Positions 43,090 through 51,304 of a stretch of 51,304 bases of DNA are shown in pieces; position 1 is the stretch's first letter, and each line of letters opens with the position of its first letter. Made by a program: the position numbers and the translations under genes. The DNA lies in assembly GCA_947505205.1 (NCBI GenBank), contig CANNKD010000005.1:1-51304 (forward strand). Direction: 5' to 3'. Below the pieces are notes generated by a model. It did no database searches. It was not told where the DNA came from and saw nothing but the letters and a program-made list of their open reading frames with translations. The DNA comes from Bacteroidota bacterium. Its GTDB lineage: Bacteria > Bacteroidota > Bacteroidia > Bacteroidales > F082.

Positions 43090-46000
43090 CTATCTCTTCT
43101 CTATTTTTAAGATTTCTGTCCTGTTGCTTCCTGAAATTTTTACAAAATAAAATCCTCCTCTGAGATCGGAGATATTTATCGTCAGACTCGTGACTTCATT
43201 TTCGATGGGAGTTGTCATCAAAACCTGGCCTGCTAAATCAATGATTGACACACGCTTGTATGAACTATCTGGTAAAGTTATGTTTAATAGATCTTTTGTG
43301 GGATTTGGGAATATATTTAACAAAAGTTCAGGATCAGTTATAATGCTTGAAGCACTATTTTTAACGGTAACATATACTAAATCACTGTCAGTATATTGAT
43401 TATCAGAAACAGTAACTGCAAAACAATACTTCCCTTCATTCAGATTCGGTACAAAAGCAATCGATTTGTCTGATTCAGTGATGACGGCCTCTGATGATCC
43501 ATACATCTGCCACCAGTTGTAAGTCAACGGATCATTATTTGGATCAGAACTTAAAATGGCTGAAATATTTACGGAATTAACAGGTAGTGTTATTGTTATA
43601 TCCGCTCCGGCATTAGCAGTTGGAGCGCTGTTAACGGATGAGGTTTCTCCGTTAATCACTTCAAACTCATACAGCGAAAAGCCATATTGGGTGCTTCTTT
43701 TGATGCAATCCAACCTGATATATCTTCCGGTTTTATTTGTATTGATTGAGAAGTAACCAATTTTTCCATCAGTAATATGTGCAATGGTTTCCCATGAAAC
43801 ACTGTCTGTGGATACCAGAATTATATATTCGGTAGCAAAAGCTGCTTCCCAGTAAAGGTTTATTTTGGTAAATGATTTTTCTGCTCCCAAATCAATAACG
43901 GCAAATTGATTATCAGCGAAAGCTGAAGACCAGCGGCTACTTTGGTTTCCATCGACCATTTTATCACCTTTTAAATCCGTACTGTTATTTTCAACGGACG
44001 AAACTACAACGGTTTTCCTGAAGGCTAAGTTATAGTCTGCCGGGTCAAGAGAGGCGTTAAATACTTCTAAATCTGATGTATTTGTGTTGTTGTCTTCCAG
44101 CCATTCATCTATTTTATTTTCGGAATCAAAATCTGCCGTAAGTGAAAAAACACCTGCTGTTGTTGAAGACCAGGTACTGTCTGAAGCAATCAATCGAACC
44201 TGACCAGGGAAAATTGTATCCGTAATATACTGACTGGATGCGATATTGCTTTCATTGCTTACCGAATAATTAATTTTATATTGACCGGGGAATAATGGCA
44301 AAGTCCCCAGATTTTTTACCATTGCATAAAAACTTATTTTTTGATTTTGCAAAGGAAAATGAGGCATTGTATATACACGGGTGATCTTTAAATCGGGTTT
44401 CGATTGTCCATCGGTAAAAGTCAGTGATGTTGATAAAGGTAAATTATCGCTCGAACCTCCAATTTTAATCGTAAATGTACCGGATTCTATTTCATAGGAT
44501 TTGTTCGTTTCATTCCAATAATAGAAATCTTCAGCATTTAGAACAAAGGAAACTGTTTTCTTTTCGCCAGCAGCAAGTGATATTCTTTTGAAACCTTTCA
44601 ACTCTTTTATAGGCATATACACTGTTGAAACATTATCTGAAACATATAGTTGAACCACTTCTTCCCCCGATTTAATTCCAGTGTTTTCAATATCCGCGGT
44701 AACGGTTACCGGTGCTCCGGCAGTTGCATTGGCTGGGTTAATTGTGATATTTGAATAGGAAAATGTTGTATAGCTTAATCCAAATCCAAAGGCGTATTCC
44801 GGCACAATGCCTCTCTGATCGAACCATCTGTAGCCACAACCATAATCGTTGTCGTAATTGTCATCCCATGGTGGAAGCTGATTATCTGTTTTTGGCATGG
44901 TAACCGGCATATGGCCTGCCGGATTATAATCGCCAAAAATTACATCGGCAATAGCATTGCCGGCTTCCTGACCGGCATAAAATGAATAGATCAGGCCTTT
45001 AATATTCGGCAAACTTGTATTAACGCTGCAAACTCCGCCACTTTGAAGTACAACAATAATATTTGGATTGACAGCGGCCAGTTCATTAATAAGTTCCAGT
45101 TGTTTGCCGGGTAATACGGAAGAATTGTTTTTTCGGTCATTTCCAATATCATAAGCTTCTCCTTCCTGTGTTTCGTCCAGTCCACCGGCAAAAATGACAA
45201 TGTCAGATTCGGCTGCAATTTTTTTTGCTGCCGCATAGCCACTTATATTTGAGCTATTTATACTGCAACCTAAAGCATAAGTAACTCTTGTTGTTCCTAT
45301 TTTGTTTTCAATTCCCTGACGAATATTTACAGAATAGGGTGGCGAAGTTTCACTGCTTCCAAAACAATTGAGATTACCTTTTAATGCATTTGGTCCGATG
45401 ATGGCTATACTTTTACCATTTTTGGATAAAGGAAGAATATCGTTTTCGTTTTTCAGTAGGATAATTGATTTTCGGGCTCCATCTAAAGCGATTTTGACGT
45501 TCTCAGGTGTGTTGGCTTCTTCAATGTTACCGGAAGGAAAATAATCTGTTAATCCAGCCAGTATTTTTGTGCGTAAAACATTGCGCACCGCTTCATTAAT
45601 CACCTCGATGCTAACACTTCCGCTGGCAACCAATCCCGGAAGGTCATTTTTATAATTATCACTTCCCATACACAAATCGGTTCCGGCCGATACAGCTTTT
45701 TTCGCATCCCAAACGGCGCCCCAGTCCGACACAACATAAAAAGGAAATCCCCAGTAATTCCGTAGGTTTTGTTTGAGACTCTGTTCACTTTCGGCAGCTT
45801 TATCTCCATTAATCAGGTTATAGGCTGACATCAGACTCATGGCACCGCTTTCCTGCATCGCATAACGGAAATTATAACCATAATTATCCATCAGGTTGCG
45901 TTCCGAAACAATTTCGTTGCATGTATGCCTGTAAGCTTGTTTACTCTCACCCATAAAATGTTTGAGTGTTGCAATAACAGGCTGAGTCTGAATGCCTGTG

Positions 46001-46443
46001 GCGACTGCAGCTCCAACATGACCAGCGAGATAGGTATCTTCGCCAGCACTTTCGGCGGTTCGGCCGGCACGTGGATCACGTGTTAAATCGATGCAAGGCC
46101 CCAATTGCTGCATTTTACCATAAGCATGAAATTCTCGGCCCATGGCTTTTCCAAGTTGTTCCAGGTAATCGACGTCCCAGGTTGATGCCATGGCTATACC
46201 GGTTGGGAATGCGGTTGCATTTTCAAATCTCACCCCATGCGGACCATCATCCATAATAAATCCCGGGATGTTTAGCCGGCTATTAGTTGGTGTGGTCATG
46301 AAACCATTGTTGTAGAGTTGTTCCAGTTTTTCAGAAACTGTCATTGCATTGATTAATGAGTCAATACGACTTTCAAGTAAATTTTGAGAAAAACAGGTAA
46401 ATGAGAATAATAACCCGCTTATCAACAACAAAATCCGTCTCAT
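43090..46443 (-). CDS. Secreted GH3 glycosidase with accessory domains and T9SS sorting signal
   Basis: This 1117-residue protein has a signal peptide ending TCFSQ. The GH3 N-terminal barrel (about 25-330) has TRDPRAGRTAES, KHFMGE and the nucleophile D240 in VVSDWGAV. The GH3 C-terminal domain runs about 340-590, then comes an FnIII-like domain (about 600-690; TADIENTGIKSGEEVVQLYVSD in part). A CARDB-like domain (about 705-815), a discoidin/F5-8C carbohydrate-binding domain (about 835-965; RWSSAFADNQFAVIDLG), a PKD/Ig-like domain (about 970-1045) and a type A T9SS sorting domain (last 75 residues; FPNPTKD) follow. It should release glucose or xylose from plant-type oligosaccharides at the cell surface. 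Sugar specificity is not readable. Confidence 0.93.
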   Translation of the reverse strand: MRRILLLISGLLFSFTCFSQNLLESRIDSLINAMTVSEKLEQLYNNGFMTTPTNSRLNIPGFIMDDGPHGVRFENATAFPTGIAMASTWDVDYLEQLGKAMGREFHAYGKMQQLGPCIDLTRDPRAGRTAESAGEDTYLAGHVGAAVATGIQTQPVIATLKHFMGESKQAYRHTCNEIVSERNLMDNYGYNFRYAMQESGAMSLMSAYNLINGDKAAESEQSLKQNLRNYWGFPFYVVSDWGAVWDAKKAVSAGTDLCMGSDNYKNDLPGLVASGSVSIEVINEAVRNVLRTKILAGLTDYFPSGNIEEANTPENVKIALDGARKSIILLKNENDILPLSKNGKSIAIIGPNALKGNLNCFGSSETSPPYSVNIRQGIENKIGTTRVTYALGCSINSSNISGYAAAKKIAAESDIVIFAGGLDETQEGEAYDIGNDRKNNSSVLPGKQLELINELAAVNPNIIVVLQSGGVCSVNTSLPNIKGLIYSFYAGQEAGNAIADVIFGDYNPAGHMPVTMPKTDNQLPPWDDNYDNDYGCGYRWFDQRGIVPEYAFGFGLSYTTFSYSNITINPANATAGAPVTVTADIENTGIKSGEEVVQLYVSDNVSTVYMPIKELKGFKRISLAAGEKKTVSFVLNAEDFYYWNETNKSYEIESGTFTIKIGGSSDNLPLSTSLTFTDGQSKPDLKITRVYTMPHFPLQNQKISFYAMVKNLGTLPLFPGQYKINYSVSNESNIASSQYITDTIFPGQVRLIASDSTWSSTTAGVFSLTADFDSENKIDEWLEDNNTNTSDLEVFNASLDPADYNLAFRKTVVVSSVENNSTDLKGDKMVDGNQSSRWSSAFADNQFAVIDLGAEKSFTKINLYWEAAFATEYIILVSTDSVSWETIAHITDGKIGYFSINTNKTGRYIRLDCIKRSTQYGFSLYEFEVINGETSSVNSAPTANAGADITITLPVNSVNISAILSSDPNNDPLTYNWWQMYGSSEAVITESDKSIAFVPNLNEGKYCFAVTVSDNQYTDSDLVYVTVKNSASSIITDPELLLNIFPNPTKDLLNITLPDSSYKRVSIIDLAGQVLMTTPIENEVTSLTINISDLRGGFYFVKISGSNRTEILKIEKR

Positions 46444-46786
46444 ATAAATATATTAATGTATTTTTTTCAACTCCGTTAAATTTTGGTCTTTTCGTACCAA
46501 TTTACCCGTGTCCTTAGTAATCTTCTACAAAAGTAGTTAAAATGCACAACCTTGCAGTTTGTAGATGTACAGGTCTGTGGCTCAATAATTTATTAAAGAA
46601 TTATAACCACGGATTAACTTTAAGCCACATATTAAATTAGAGCCCCAGGTTGAATTAGATTCGCAATTTTACTTCTTTGAGTAAATTACATGGATACGTT
46701 TGGGCCGCAAATTATTTTGTAATCTGTGAATCTGTGGCTCAATAATTTAATTAATCCCTATTGCAATCAATTTTTACCTTTGCAAT
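46444..46786. other. Intergenic region with a 19-bp direct repeat
   Basis: TCTGTGGCTCAATAATTTA occurs at 46574-46592 and again at 46731-46749, in the same direction and 157 bases apart. Near the second copy AATCTGTG is also repeated. Between them lies AT-rich sequence with no open frame. The GH3 promoter should be at the left end; the epimerase promoter is at 46775. These words look like a degraded interspersed repeat, not an operator. Confidence 0.55.
46775..46782 (+). promoter_or_regulatory. -7 promoter box of the epimerase gene, implying a leaderless mRNA
   Basis: TACCTTTG matches TAnnTTTG and ends only 4 bases before the ATG at 46787. Transcription should start at or just after the A of the start codon. 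Confidence 0.55.
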
Positions 46787-47800
46787 ATGATATTTGTAAC
46801 AGGAGCAACAGGTTTAGTAGGATCGCATCTGCTGGTTCAGTTGAGTAATCTCAATAAGAAAATCAAAGCTTTAAAACGTGAAACATCAGATTTACAATCT
46901 GTTCGACGAATATTCCAGTTGTATGCCGATGATCCGGTTGTACAATTTGAAGCCATCGAATGGGTGAATGGCGATGTGATGGATCTTTTTGCATTGGAAG
47001 ATTTACTGGAAGATGTGGATGAGGTGTATCATTGTGCTGCCATCGTTTCCTTTAATTCCACCGACATAAAACATTTGTTGGCGATTAATATTGAAGGAAC
47101 CGCAAATATTGTCAACGCTTCACTCACAACTGGAGTAAAAAAATTCTGTCATATCAGTTCCATTGCGGCTTTGGGAAGTGCCGATCATCCCAATATGGTA
47201 GACGAAAAAACCTTGTGGAAGAGTTCAAAACGTAATTCTGTTTACGGCATTTCGAAATATGGTGCCGAACGCGAGGTGTGGCGCGGCATTGCCGAAGGTT
47301 TGAATGCCACCATCGTTAATCCTTCTATAATTCTTGGTCCTGGAAACTGGAAAACAGGTAGTTCTGAGTTATTCAGTCTGGTTTGGAGAGGTTTGAAATT
47401 TTATACCAAAGGCACCAAAGGCTTTGTGGACGTACGCGATGTAGCGAAAGCCATGATTTTGCTTATGGATGGCACCCATTTTGGTGAACGCTTTGTGGTT
47501 TCCGCCGAAACCCTGAGCTTTAAACAGTTATTCGATTTAATTGCTATATCTCTTCATAAAAAAGCACCATCTTTTGAGGCCAAACCCTGGATTGGTGCCA
47601 TTGCCTGGAGATTACTGGCCGTAACAGGTTTACTGACAGGAAAAAAACCAGCCATCACCCGTGAAACCGTGCGATCAGCCAATAATTTGTCGGCTTATTC
47701 CTCGGCTAAATTAATTCAGACTACGGGTTTTGAGTTTATACCGATCGAACAATCAATACTGGATATCGGTAAAATTTTCCTTCAGGATCATTCTGCCTGA
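46787..47800 (+). CDS. NAD-dependent epimerase/dehydratase family protein
   Basis: This 337-residue extended short-chain dehydrogenase starts MIFVTGATGLVGSHLL, with the NAD(P)-binding TGATGLVG at residues 5-12. The catalytic YxxxK is Y153-G-I-S-K157, and the nearby Ser is in HISSIAALG. Members act on nucleotide sugars, dihydroflavonol-like compounds or steroids. The NPSIILGPGNW segment is typical of the dihydroflavonol-4-reductase-like subgroup. The substrate cannot be assigned. It stands alone with a promoter that leaves almost no leader. Confidence 0.88.
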   Translation: MIFVTGATGLVGSHLLVQLSNLNKKIKALKRETSDLQSVRRIFQLYADDPVVQFEAIEWVNGDVMDLFALEDLLEDVDEVYHCAAIVSFNSTDIKHLLAINIEGTANIVNASLTTGVKKFCHISSIAALGSADHPNMVDEKTLWKSSKRNSVYGISKYGAEREVWRGIAEGLNATIVNPSIILGPGNWKTGSSELFSLVWRGLKFYTKGTKGFVDVRDVAKAMILLMDGTHFGERFVVSAETLSFKQLFDLIAISLHKKAPSFEAKPWIGAIAWRLLAVTGLLTGKKPAITRETVRSANNLSAYSSAKLIQTTGFEFIPIEQSILDIGKIFLQDHSA

Positions 47801-47940
47801 CTTTGACGAATAATTTTTGATTTGTATTGAAATAAATAAAGTACTAAGAATGAAAGCAATGCCGAACGGGGGCTTAGGATGATCTTATCATTTTAACAAG
47901 TATTAATCAATAAAAATGCCCTCATATTCCAATAAAATCC

Positions 47941-47948
47941 TAATTTTA
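47941..47948 (+). promoter_or_regulatory. -7 promoter box of the flavodoxin-like gene
   Basis: TAATTTTA is one base from TAnnTTTG and lies 27 bases before the ATG at 47976. It makes the in-frame ATG at 47916 an unlikely start. Confidence 0.4.
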
Positions 47949-47975
47949 CCATCGAAAAAAGAAATTCGAAATCAT

Positions 47976-48515
47976 ATGAAAAAGACTGTGTTATTATATT
48001 GGGCACCGGGTGGAAATGTTGAAAATGTTGCCAGAGAAATTTACCGTCAGTTTGGAGTAAATGAACTGGAAATAGCCGATATTGCTGGTTTTGATATTAA
48101 CCGTTTACCGGAATTTGACCAGTTTATCTTTGGCAGTGCCACTATTGGCGCTGATGTGTGGAGCGATGCCAAAAGCAGTAATAAATGGAATGAGTTTTTT
48201 GTGAAAGCACAAAATATATCTTTTGCCGGCAAAAAAGTGGCTTTGTTCGGCTTGGGTGATCAGGTGCTATATCCAGATCATTTTGTTGATTCGTTAGGCT
48301 ATCTTAAAGGATTTATTGATAAAAAAGGCGCAACACTTGTTGGGAAATGGCCGGTAACAGGTTATGATTTCACCGATTCAGAAGGTGTTGAAAACAATAT
48401 GTTTTTCGGATTGGCTTTGGATGAAGATCAACAACCCGAACTAACTCCTTCGCGTGTTGAAGCCTGGGTGAAACAGATTAAAAATGAGTTCGGAGTGAGC
48501 TACCTGCCCGGCTGA
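47976..48515 (+). CDS. Flavodoxin-like protein with repeat-derived C-terminus
   Basis: From the ATG at 47976 the protein has 179 residues and begins MKKTVLLYWAPGGNVENVAR. The fold follows long-chain flavodoxin: a phosphate loop, FIFGSATIGADVW, then VALFGLGDQVLYPDHF and GKWPVTGYDF. The phosphate loop reads APGGNVE in place of the usual T/S-x-T-G-N-T, so FMN binding may differ. It would carry electrons in the cytoplasm. The last residues GVSYLPG and the stop codon lie inside the 50-bp repeat at 48492, which has replaced or extended the original end. Confidence 0.82.
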   Translation: MKKTVLLYWAPGGNVENVAREIYRQFGVNELEIADIAGFDINRLPEFDQFIFGSATIGADVWSDAKSSNKWNEFFVKAQNISFAGKKVALFGLGDQVLYPDHFVDSLGYLKGFIDKKGATLVGKWPVTGYDFTDSEGVENNMFFGLALDEDQQPELTPSRVEAWVKQIKNEFGVSYLPG

Positions 48516-48541
48516 CGCCAGTCAGACGGAAAGTTCGAAGT
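48492..48541 (+). repeat. 50-bp interspersed repeat, copy 2, overlapping the flavodoxin gene end
   Basis: It begins GGAGTGAGCTACCTGCCC and matches the minus strand of 32010-32059 at 43 of 50 positions. The first 24 bases are translated as the C-terminus and stop of the flavodoxin-like protein. GTGAGCTAAAGT continues after it, as in the tandem units next to copy 1. Confidence 0.78.
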
Positions 48542-48584
48542 GAGCTAAAGTGCCTTGAGTATTTAAAGAGTTTATCGTTGTTAC

Positions 48585-49574
48585 TTATAAATTGCTGATA
48601 GCCATTAAGTTGTCGGCAATTTCTTTTACATCCAACGTCATCATGCAATTAAAATGACCTTTCGGGCATTTTTCGAAACCAATCTTACTGCACGGACGGC
48701 AACTGATTTCCTTATTTTCGATGATGATTGATTTCTGAGTTTCTGATGGCAGATAAGGCGTCATACCTAATTCCGGAACAGTGTTTCCCCAAACAGAAAC
48801 GATGGGTTTATGCAAAGCTGCAGCAATGTGCATCAATCCCGTATCGTTGGTCAAAATCGCTAAAGATTGTTTAATTATAGAAGCCGATTCATCCAGACTG
48901 AGTTTTCCACAAGCATTGTAAATATTGTGATTCAACGATTTAGAAATGAATTCACCTCTTTCGGCATCTTCTTTTCCACCTAATAAAACCGCTGGTTTAT
49001 CGAGCAGACGACAGACTTCAACAACCTTTTCGGCTGGAAATATTTTTGTTCCATGCTTGCCACCAATCGAAATTGCATAAAATCCGTTTTCAAAAATTGG
49101 TATTTGCGACGATTTTGTTTCATCATCTGCCGAAAAAAAATAATCCAATCCCTTGAAATCATTCTTCACACCCAATTTCTTCACTGCTTCGAAATACCTG
49201 TCAACAATATGAATACCAGGCATGATTTTCAATTTGAAACGAACCAGAAGATATTTCCGGATGTTTAATTTCGGAAACGATCCTGTTGGTTTTCGCAGTG
49301 CAAATCTAACACGAAATGAACGAATATTTTTATGTAGATCAACTACGAAATCATAGTTTTCATTTCGTAATAAATCAATTACTTCGCTCAATTTTTGATC
49401 ATAGGCGTAAACTTTCGAAACGTATGGATTGTTTTCATACAAAGCTTTATGTGGTTTTCGTGTAAGCACATGAATCTCCGTTTCAGGAAGCTGTTGCGCC
49501 AAACATCTGATAACCGGACTTGTAAGTACAATATCACCAATGGAACTGAAACGGATAACTAAGATTTTTTTCAA
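48585..49574 (-). CDS. Glycosyltransferase family 9 (heptosyltransferase-like)
   Basis: This 329-residue protein begins MKKILVIRFSSIGDIVLTSP, the standard GT9 N-terminus, and has the two Rossmann-like halves of a GT-B enzyme. The nucleotide-sugar region appears in LAILTNDTGLMHIAAALHKP and SVWGNTVPE. It contains the C-terminal CRPCSKIGFEKCPKGHFNCM cluster; four cysteines there are usual in Bacteroidota GT9 proteins and may bind metal. It probably adds a heptose or similar sugar to lipopolysaccharide core on the cytoplasmic side of the inner membrane. It is a single-gene unit here. Confidence 0.92.
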   Translation of the reverse strand: MKKILVIRFSSIGDIVLTSPVIRCLAQQLPETEIHVLTRKPHKALYENNPYVSKVYAYDQKLSEVIDLLRNENYDFVVDLHKNIRSFRVRFALRKPTGSFPKLNIRKYLLVRFKLKIMPGIHIVDRYFEAVKKLGVKNDFKGLDYFFSADDETKSSQIPIFENGFYAISIGGKHGTKIFPAEKVVEVCRLLDKPAVLLGGKEDAERGEFISKSLNHNIYNACGKLSLDESASIIKQSLAILTNDTGLMHIAAALHKPIVSVWGNTVPELGMTPYLPSETQKSIIIENKEISCRPCSKIGFEKCPKGHFNCMMTLDVKEIADNLMAISNL

Positions 49575-49718
49575 TTTTCTTGTTCAAAGATTTAAACAAA
49601 GGTAAGTAATCGGTAAAACCTGACAAATCTGGTGTTCGTTTCCCATCAGATTGCCTACTAAAATTTAACTCAGGAACGATTTATGCTTTGAGAGTTAGAT
49701 TATCAATAATTAATTCAA

Positions 49719-51143
49719 TTATTCACGTGCGTATTTTCTAAAAAAATTCCAGATTTCCTGATTGGCATTGATGTCGCGATTGGCATACGAATCATTTGGC
49801 GAACCAGGCCATGAATGACCACCGTTTATAATTTTATAAAAAACTACATCCTTATGGAAATAGGGACTTTTATATTCATAAACAACAACTGTTGATCCAT
49901 CATTGGGATAGGTGTCATTCAGTTCCCGGATGACCGGGGTGGAAGAACAATGGTTTCTTCGGACCCAATATGCAATGGTTGAATCAACTGATTCAGAATA
50001 GTTTCCACCATTCATTGACACAGTAGCATCTGCGGTTCCATGTATATGCATAAGCGGAATCATGCTGGTAAGTGATTCAGATTCGAAATCAAAAGTAGTT
50101 GGTAAACCTGCAACTGGCGCGATTGCTGCCAATTTATCACCCATTTTGAAAGCCATATGATAGGTCATAAATCCACCGCTCGACATGCCACAGGCATACA
50201 CCCGTTTTTCATCAACAGGGAAATTCAGAATAAGCTGTTTGAGCATTTCACCTACAAATCCGATATCATCAACCTGTATAAAATCAACCACGTTCCAACT
50301 CGGAATTGTGGGTTGATCCCAGATTGTAGCTTGCGGATACACCAAAATGAAATTGTTATTATCTGCAATATCTTTAAAACCAGAAGTTTGTATTTCAGGC
50401 CATGCAAAGCCGCCAGCACCATGAAAAAAGATAACGAGTGGCATTTGGGATTTCTGCTGTGAAGGTAAATATACGGCATATGATCGTTGCACACCTGACC
50501 ATTTCAAGGTTTTCAGCATCAGTATCGCATTGGCTTTTGACAATGTTTTTATATTATTGACGGATGTTGTTGTATTGTTTTGGTCATCAATAGCTACGAT
50601 ACGAATTGAATATATTTTTGATGATTCAAGACCTGTCAGGTTCATTTTTTTCAGAAGGAAATTTTCCTGATAAATTTTGTTGTTCAGGTAGATTGAGTAA
50701 CGTAAAGGCCTTTTTTCGGGTTCATCTGATTTGCTCCAATCTAATAAAACAGAAGTATTTGTAATAGAATCGGTAATTATTTCAAAACTGTTCGGCGGGT
50801 AATTCTCAAAGGTTGTAAATTCGACGGCAGCTTCAGTTTCACCTACTTTTGTGCCATTCACTACTACACGGCACACGTATTTAGTCTTTCCAATTAAATT
50901 ATTGAAATTGAATAGAATAGCATCCGTATTTTCAACAATTAAATCTGAATTCAGGTAAACGCTATACGTATAAAATTTTTCAGTTCCGGTATTTAGATTC
51001 GTCCAGCTGATGGTCGCTTTATTATCAGAACGGTTCTGAATTTTTAATTCAATTTTTATTCCGTTATCTGTTTCCTTGCGGCACGAAACACCAAGAAAAA
51101 GTATCGAAACACTAATCAAAGTAAAATAAGTGAAGATTTTCAT
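49719..51143 (-). CDS. Lipoprotein esterase of the PHB-depolymerase/CE1-like family with two FnIII domains
   Basis: This 474-residue protein has lipoprotein cysteine C21 in GVSC. Two fibronectin III-like domains follow (about 28-112 and 116-200; ISWTNLNTG, LLDWSKSD). The alpha/beta-hydrolase domain (about 207-474) has the oxyanion segment FFHGAGG, nucleophile S321 in GMSSGG, an acid in HGTADATV and the histidine in GGHSWPG. Members (LpqC, feruloyl or acetylxylan esterases, PHB depolymerases) cut ester bonds in polymers. The FnIII modules suggest polysaccharide attachment and a feruloyl/acetyl esterase role, but the substrate is not decided. Confidence 0.9.
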   Translation of the reverse strand: MKIFTYFTLISVSILFLGVSCRKETDNGIKIELKIQNRSDNKATISWTNLNTGTEKFYTYSVYLNSDLIVENTDAILFNFNNLIGKTKYVCRVVVNGTKVGETEAAVEFTTFENYPPNSFEIITDSITNTSVLLDWSKSDEPEKRPLRYSIYLNNKIYQENFLLKKMNLTGLESSKIYSIRIVAIDDQNNTTTSVNNIKTLSKANAILMLKTLKWSGVQRSYAVYLPSQQKSQMPLVIFFHGAGGFAWPEIQTSGFKDIADNNNFILVYPQATIWDQPTIPSWNVVDFIQVDDIGFVGEMLKQLILNFPVDEKRVYACGMSSGGFMTYHMAFKMGDKLAAIAPVAGLPTTFDFESESLTSMIPLMHIHGTADATVSMNGGNYSESVDSTIAYWVRRNHCSSTPVIRELNDTYPNDGSTVVVYEYKSPYFHKDVVFYKIINGGHSWPGSPNDSYANRDINANQEIWNFFRKYARE

Positions 51144-51266
51144 AAAACCGACATGTATCGATACAAAGATAGTTTGAAACTGCTATAAACCGGAATGCAT
51201 GGAACTAAATTCTCCTATTCAATCCTTGCTAAATCAAGGTTTATGATTTTGCATTAATTTCGCGTC

Positions 51267-51304
51267 ATGAAATTGATTGATACACACGCTCATTTATATC
51301 TTGA
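51267..51304 (+). CDS. tatD: TatD-family DNase, first 12 residues only (3' truncated by window)
   Basis: The ATG at 51267 opens MKLIDTHAHLYL, the very conserved start of TatD metal-dependent hydrolases, whose HAH binds a metal ion. Only 38 bases are in the window. A TAATTTCG box (51254-51261) ends 5 bases before the ATG, so this mRNA may also be nearly leaderless. Confidence 0.75.
   Translation, partial: MKLIDTHAHLYL

Overview
The window is a chromosomal segment of a Bacteroidota bacterium, most likely in or near Bacteroidales/Marinilabiliales. The evidence is: gliding/T9SS accessory genes gldD and gldE beside ssb and mutY; type IX C-terminal sorting domains on two large secreted enzymes (M14 peptidase, GH3 glycosidase); promoters of the Bacteroidota TAnnTTTG type with almost no Shine-Dalgarno sequences; a fused DAHP synthase/chorismate mutase tail; and a 29-residue AURKAIP1/COX24-like protein next to HU. 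Base composition is AT-rich (about 40% G+C by eye). No tRNA, rRNA, insertion sequence or phage gene was seen.

Layout. 1-17.7 kb is mostly conserved housekeeping: chorismate mutase tail, corA, a T9SS-exported carboxypeptidase, gldD-gldE-ssb-mutY on the minus strand, then rightward HU, the mini-protein, RNase G, trpS, hflX, lnt, dus, and an NtrB/NtrC-type sigma-54 two-component pair. 17.7-27.5 kb is an accessory block of exported proteins of unknown function. They surround a TPR sensor kinase and LuxR-type regulator, and the block is bracketed by two solitary sequences that resemble a type II-C CRISPR repeat. 27.5-35 kb holds a large AsmA-like protein, a small lipoprotein, a methyltransferase, a decayed GH46 chitosanase and an ABC exporter with a LolA-like partner. 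35-40.5 kb is an envelope cluster: an abundant-looking helical lipoprotein, two L,D-transpeptidases, a membrane protein and a second Lnt paralogue. 40.5-51.3 kb returns to mixed metabolism: PiT phosphate transporter, tyrS, GH3 enzyme, epimerase, flavodoxin, GT9 transferase, CE1-like esterase and the start of tatD.

Two regulatory circuits stand out. First, three 18-bp dyads (ATCCCCT-N4-ARGTGAT type) lie 21, 21 and 22 nt upstream of a TAnnTTTN box in front of the ompA-like gene, the TPR kinase itself and a third exported-protein gene. This predicts a small regulon of the adjacent kinase/LuxR pair. Second, a good -24/-12 sigma-54 promoter lies in front of the helical lipoprotein gene, and the same window encodes a sigma-54 activator.

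The most interesting system proposed is the 35-40.5 kb cluster. A helical lipoprotein ends in lysine and is followed by a terminator that would keep it in excess. Two L,D-transpeptidases follow, one carrying the same helical domain as the lipoprotein, then an apolipoprotein N-acyltransferase paralogue. Together they could be a Bacteroidota analogue of the Braun-lipoprotein tether. This is inference from gene content and sequence features, not proof.
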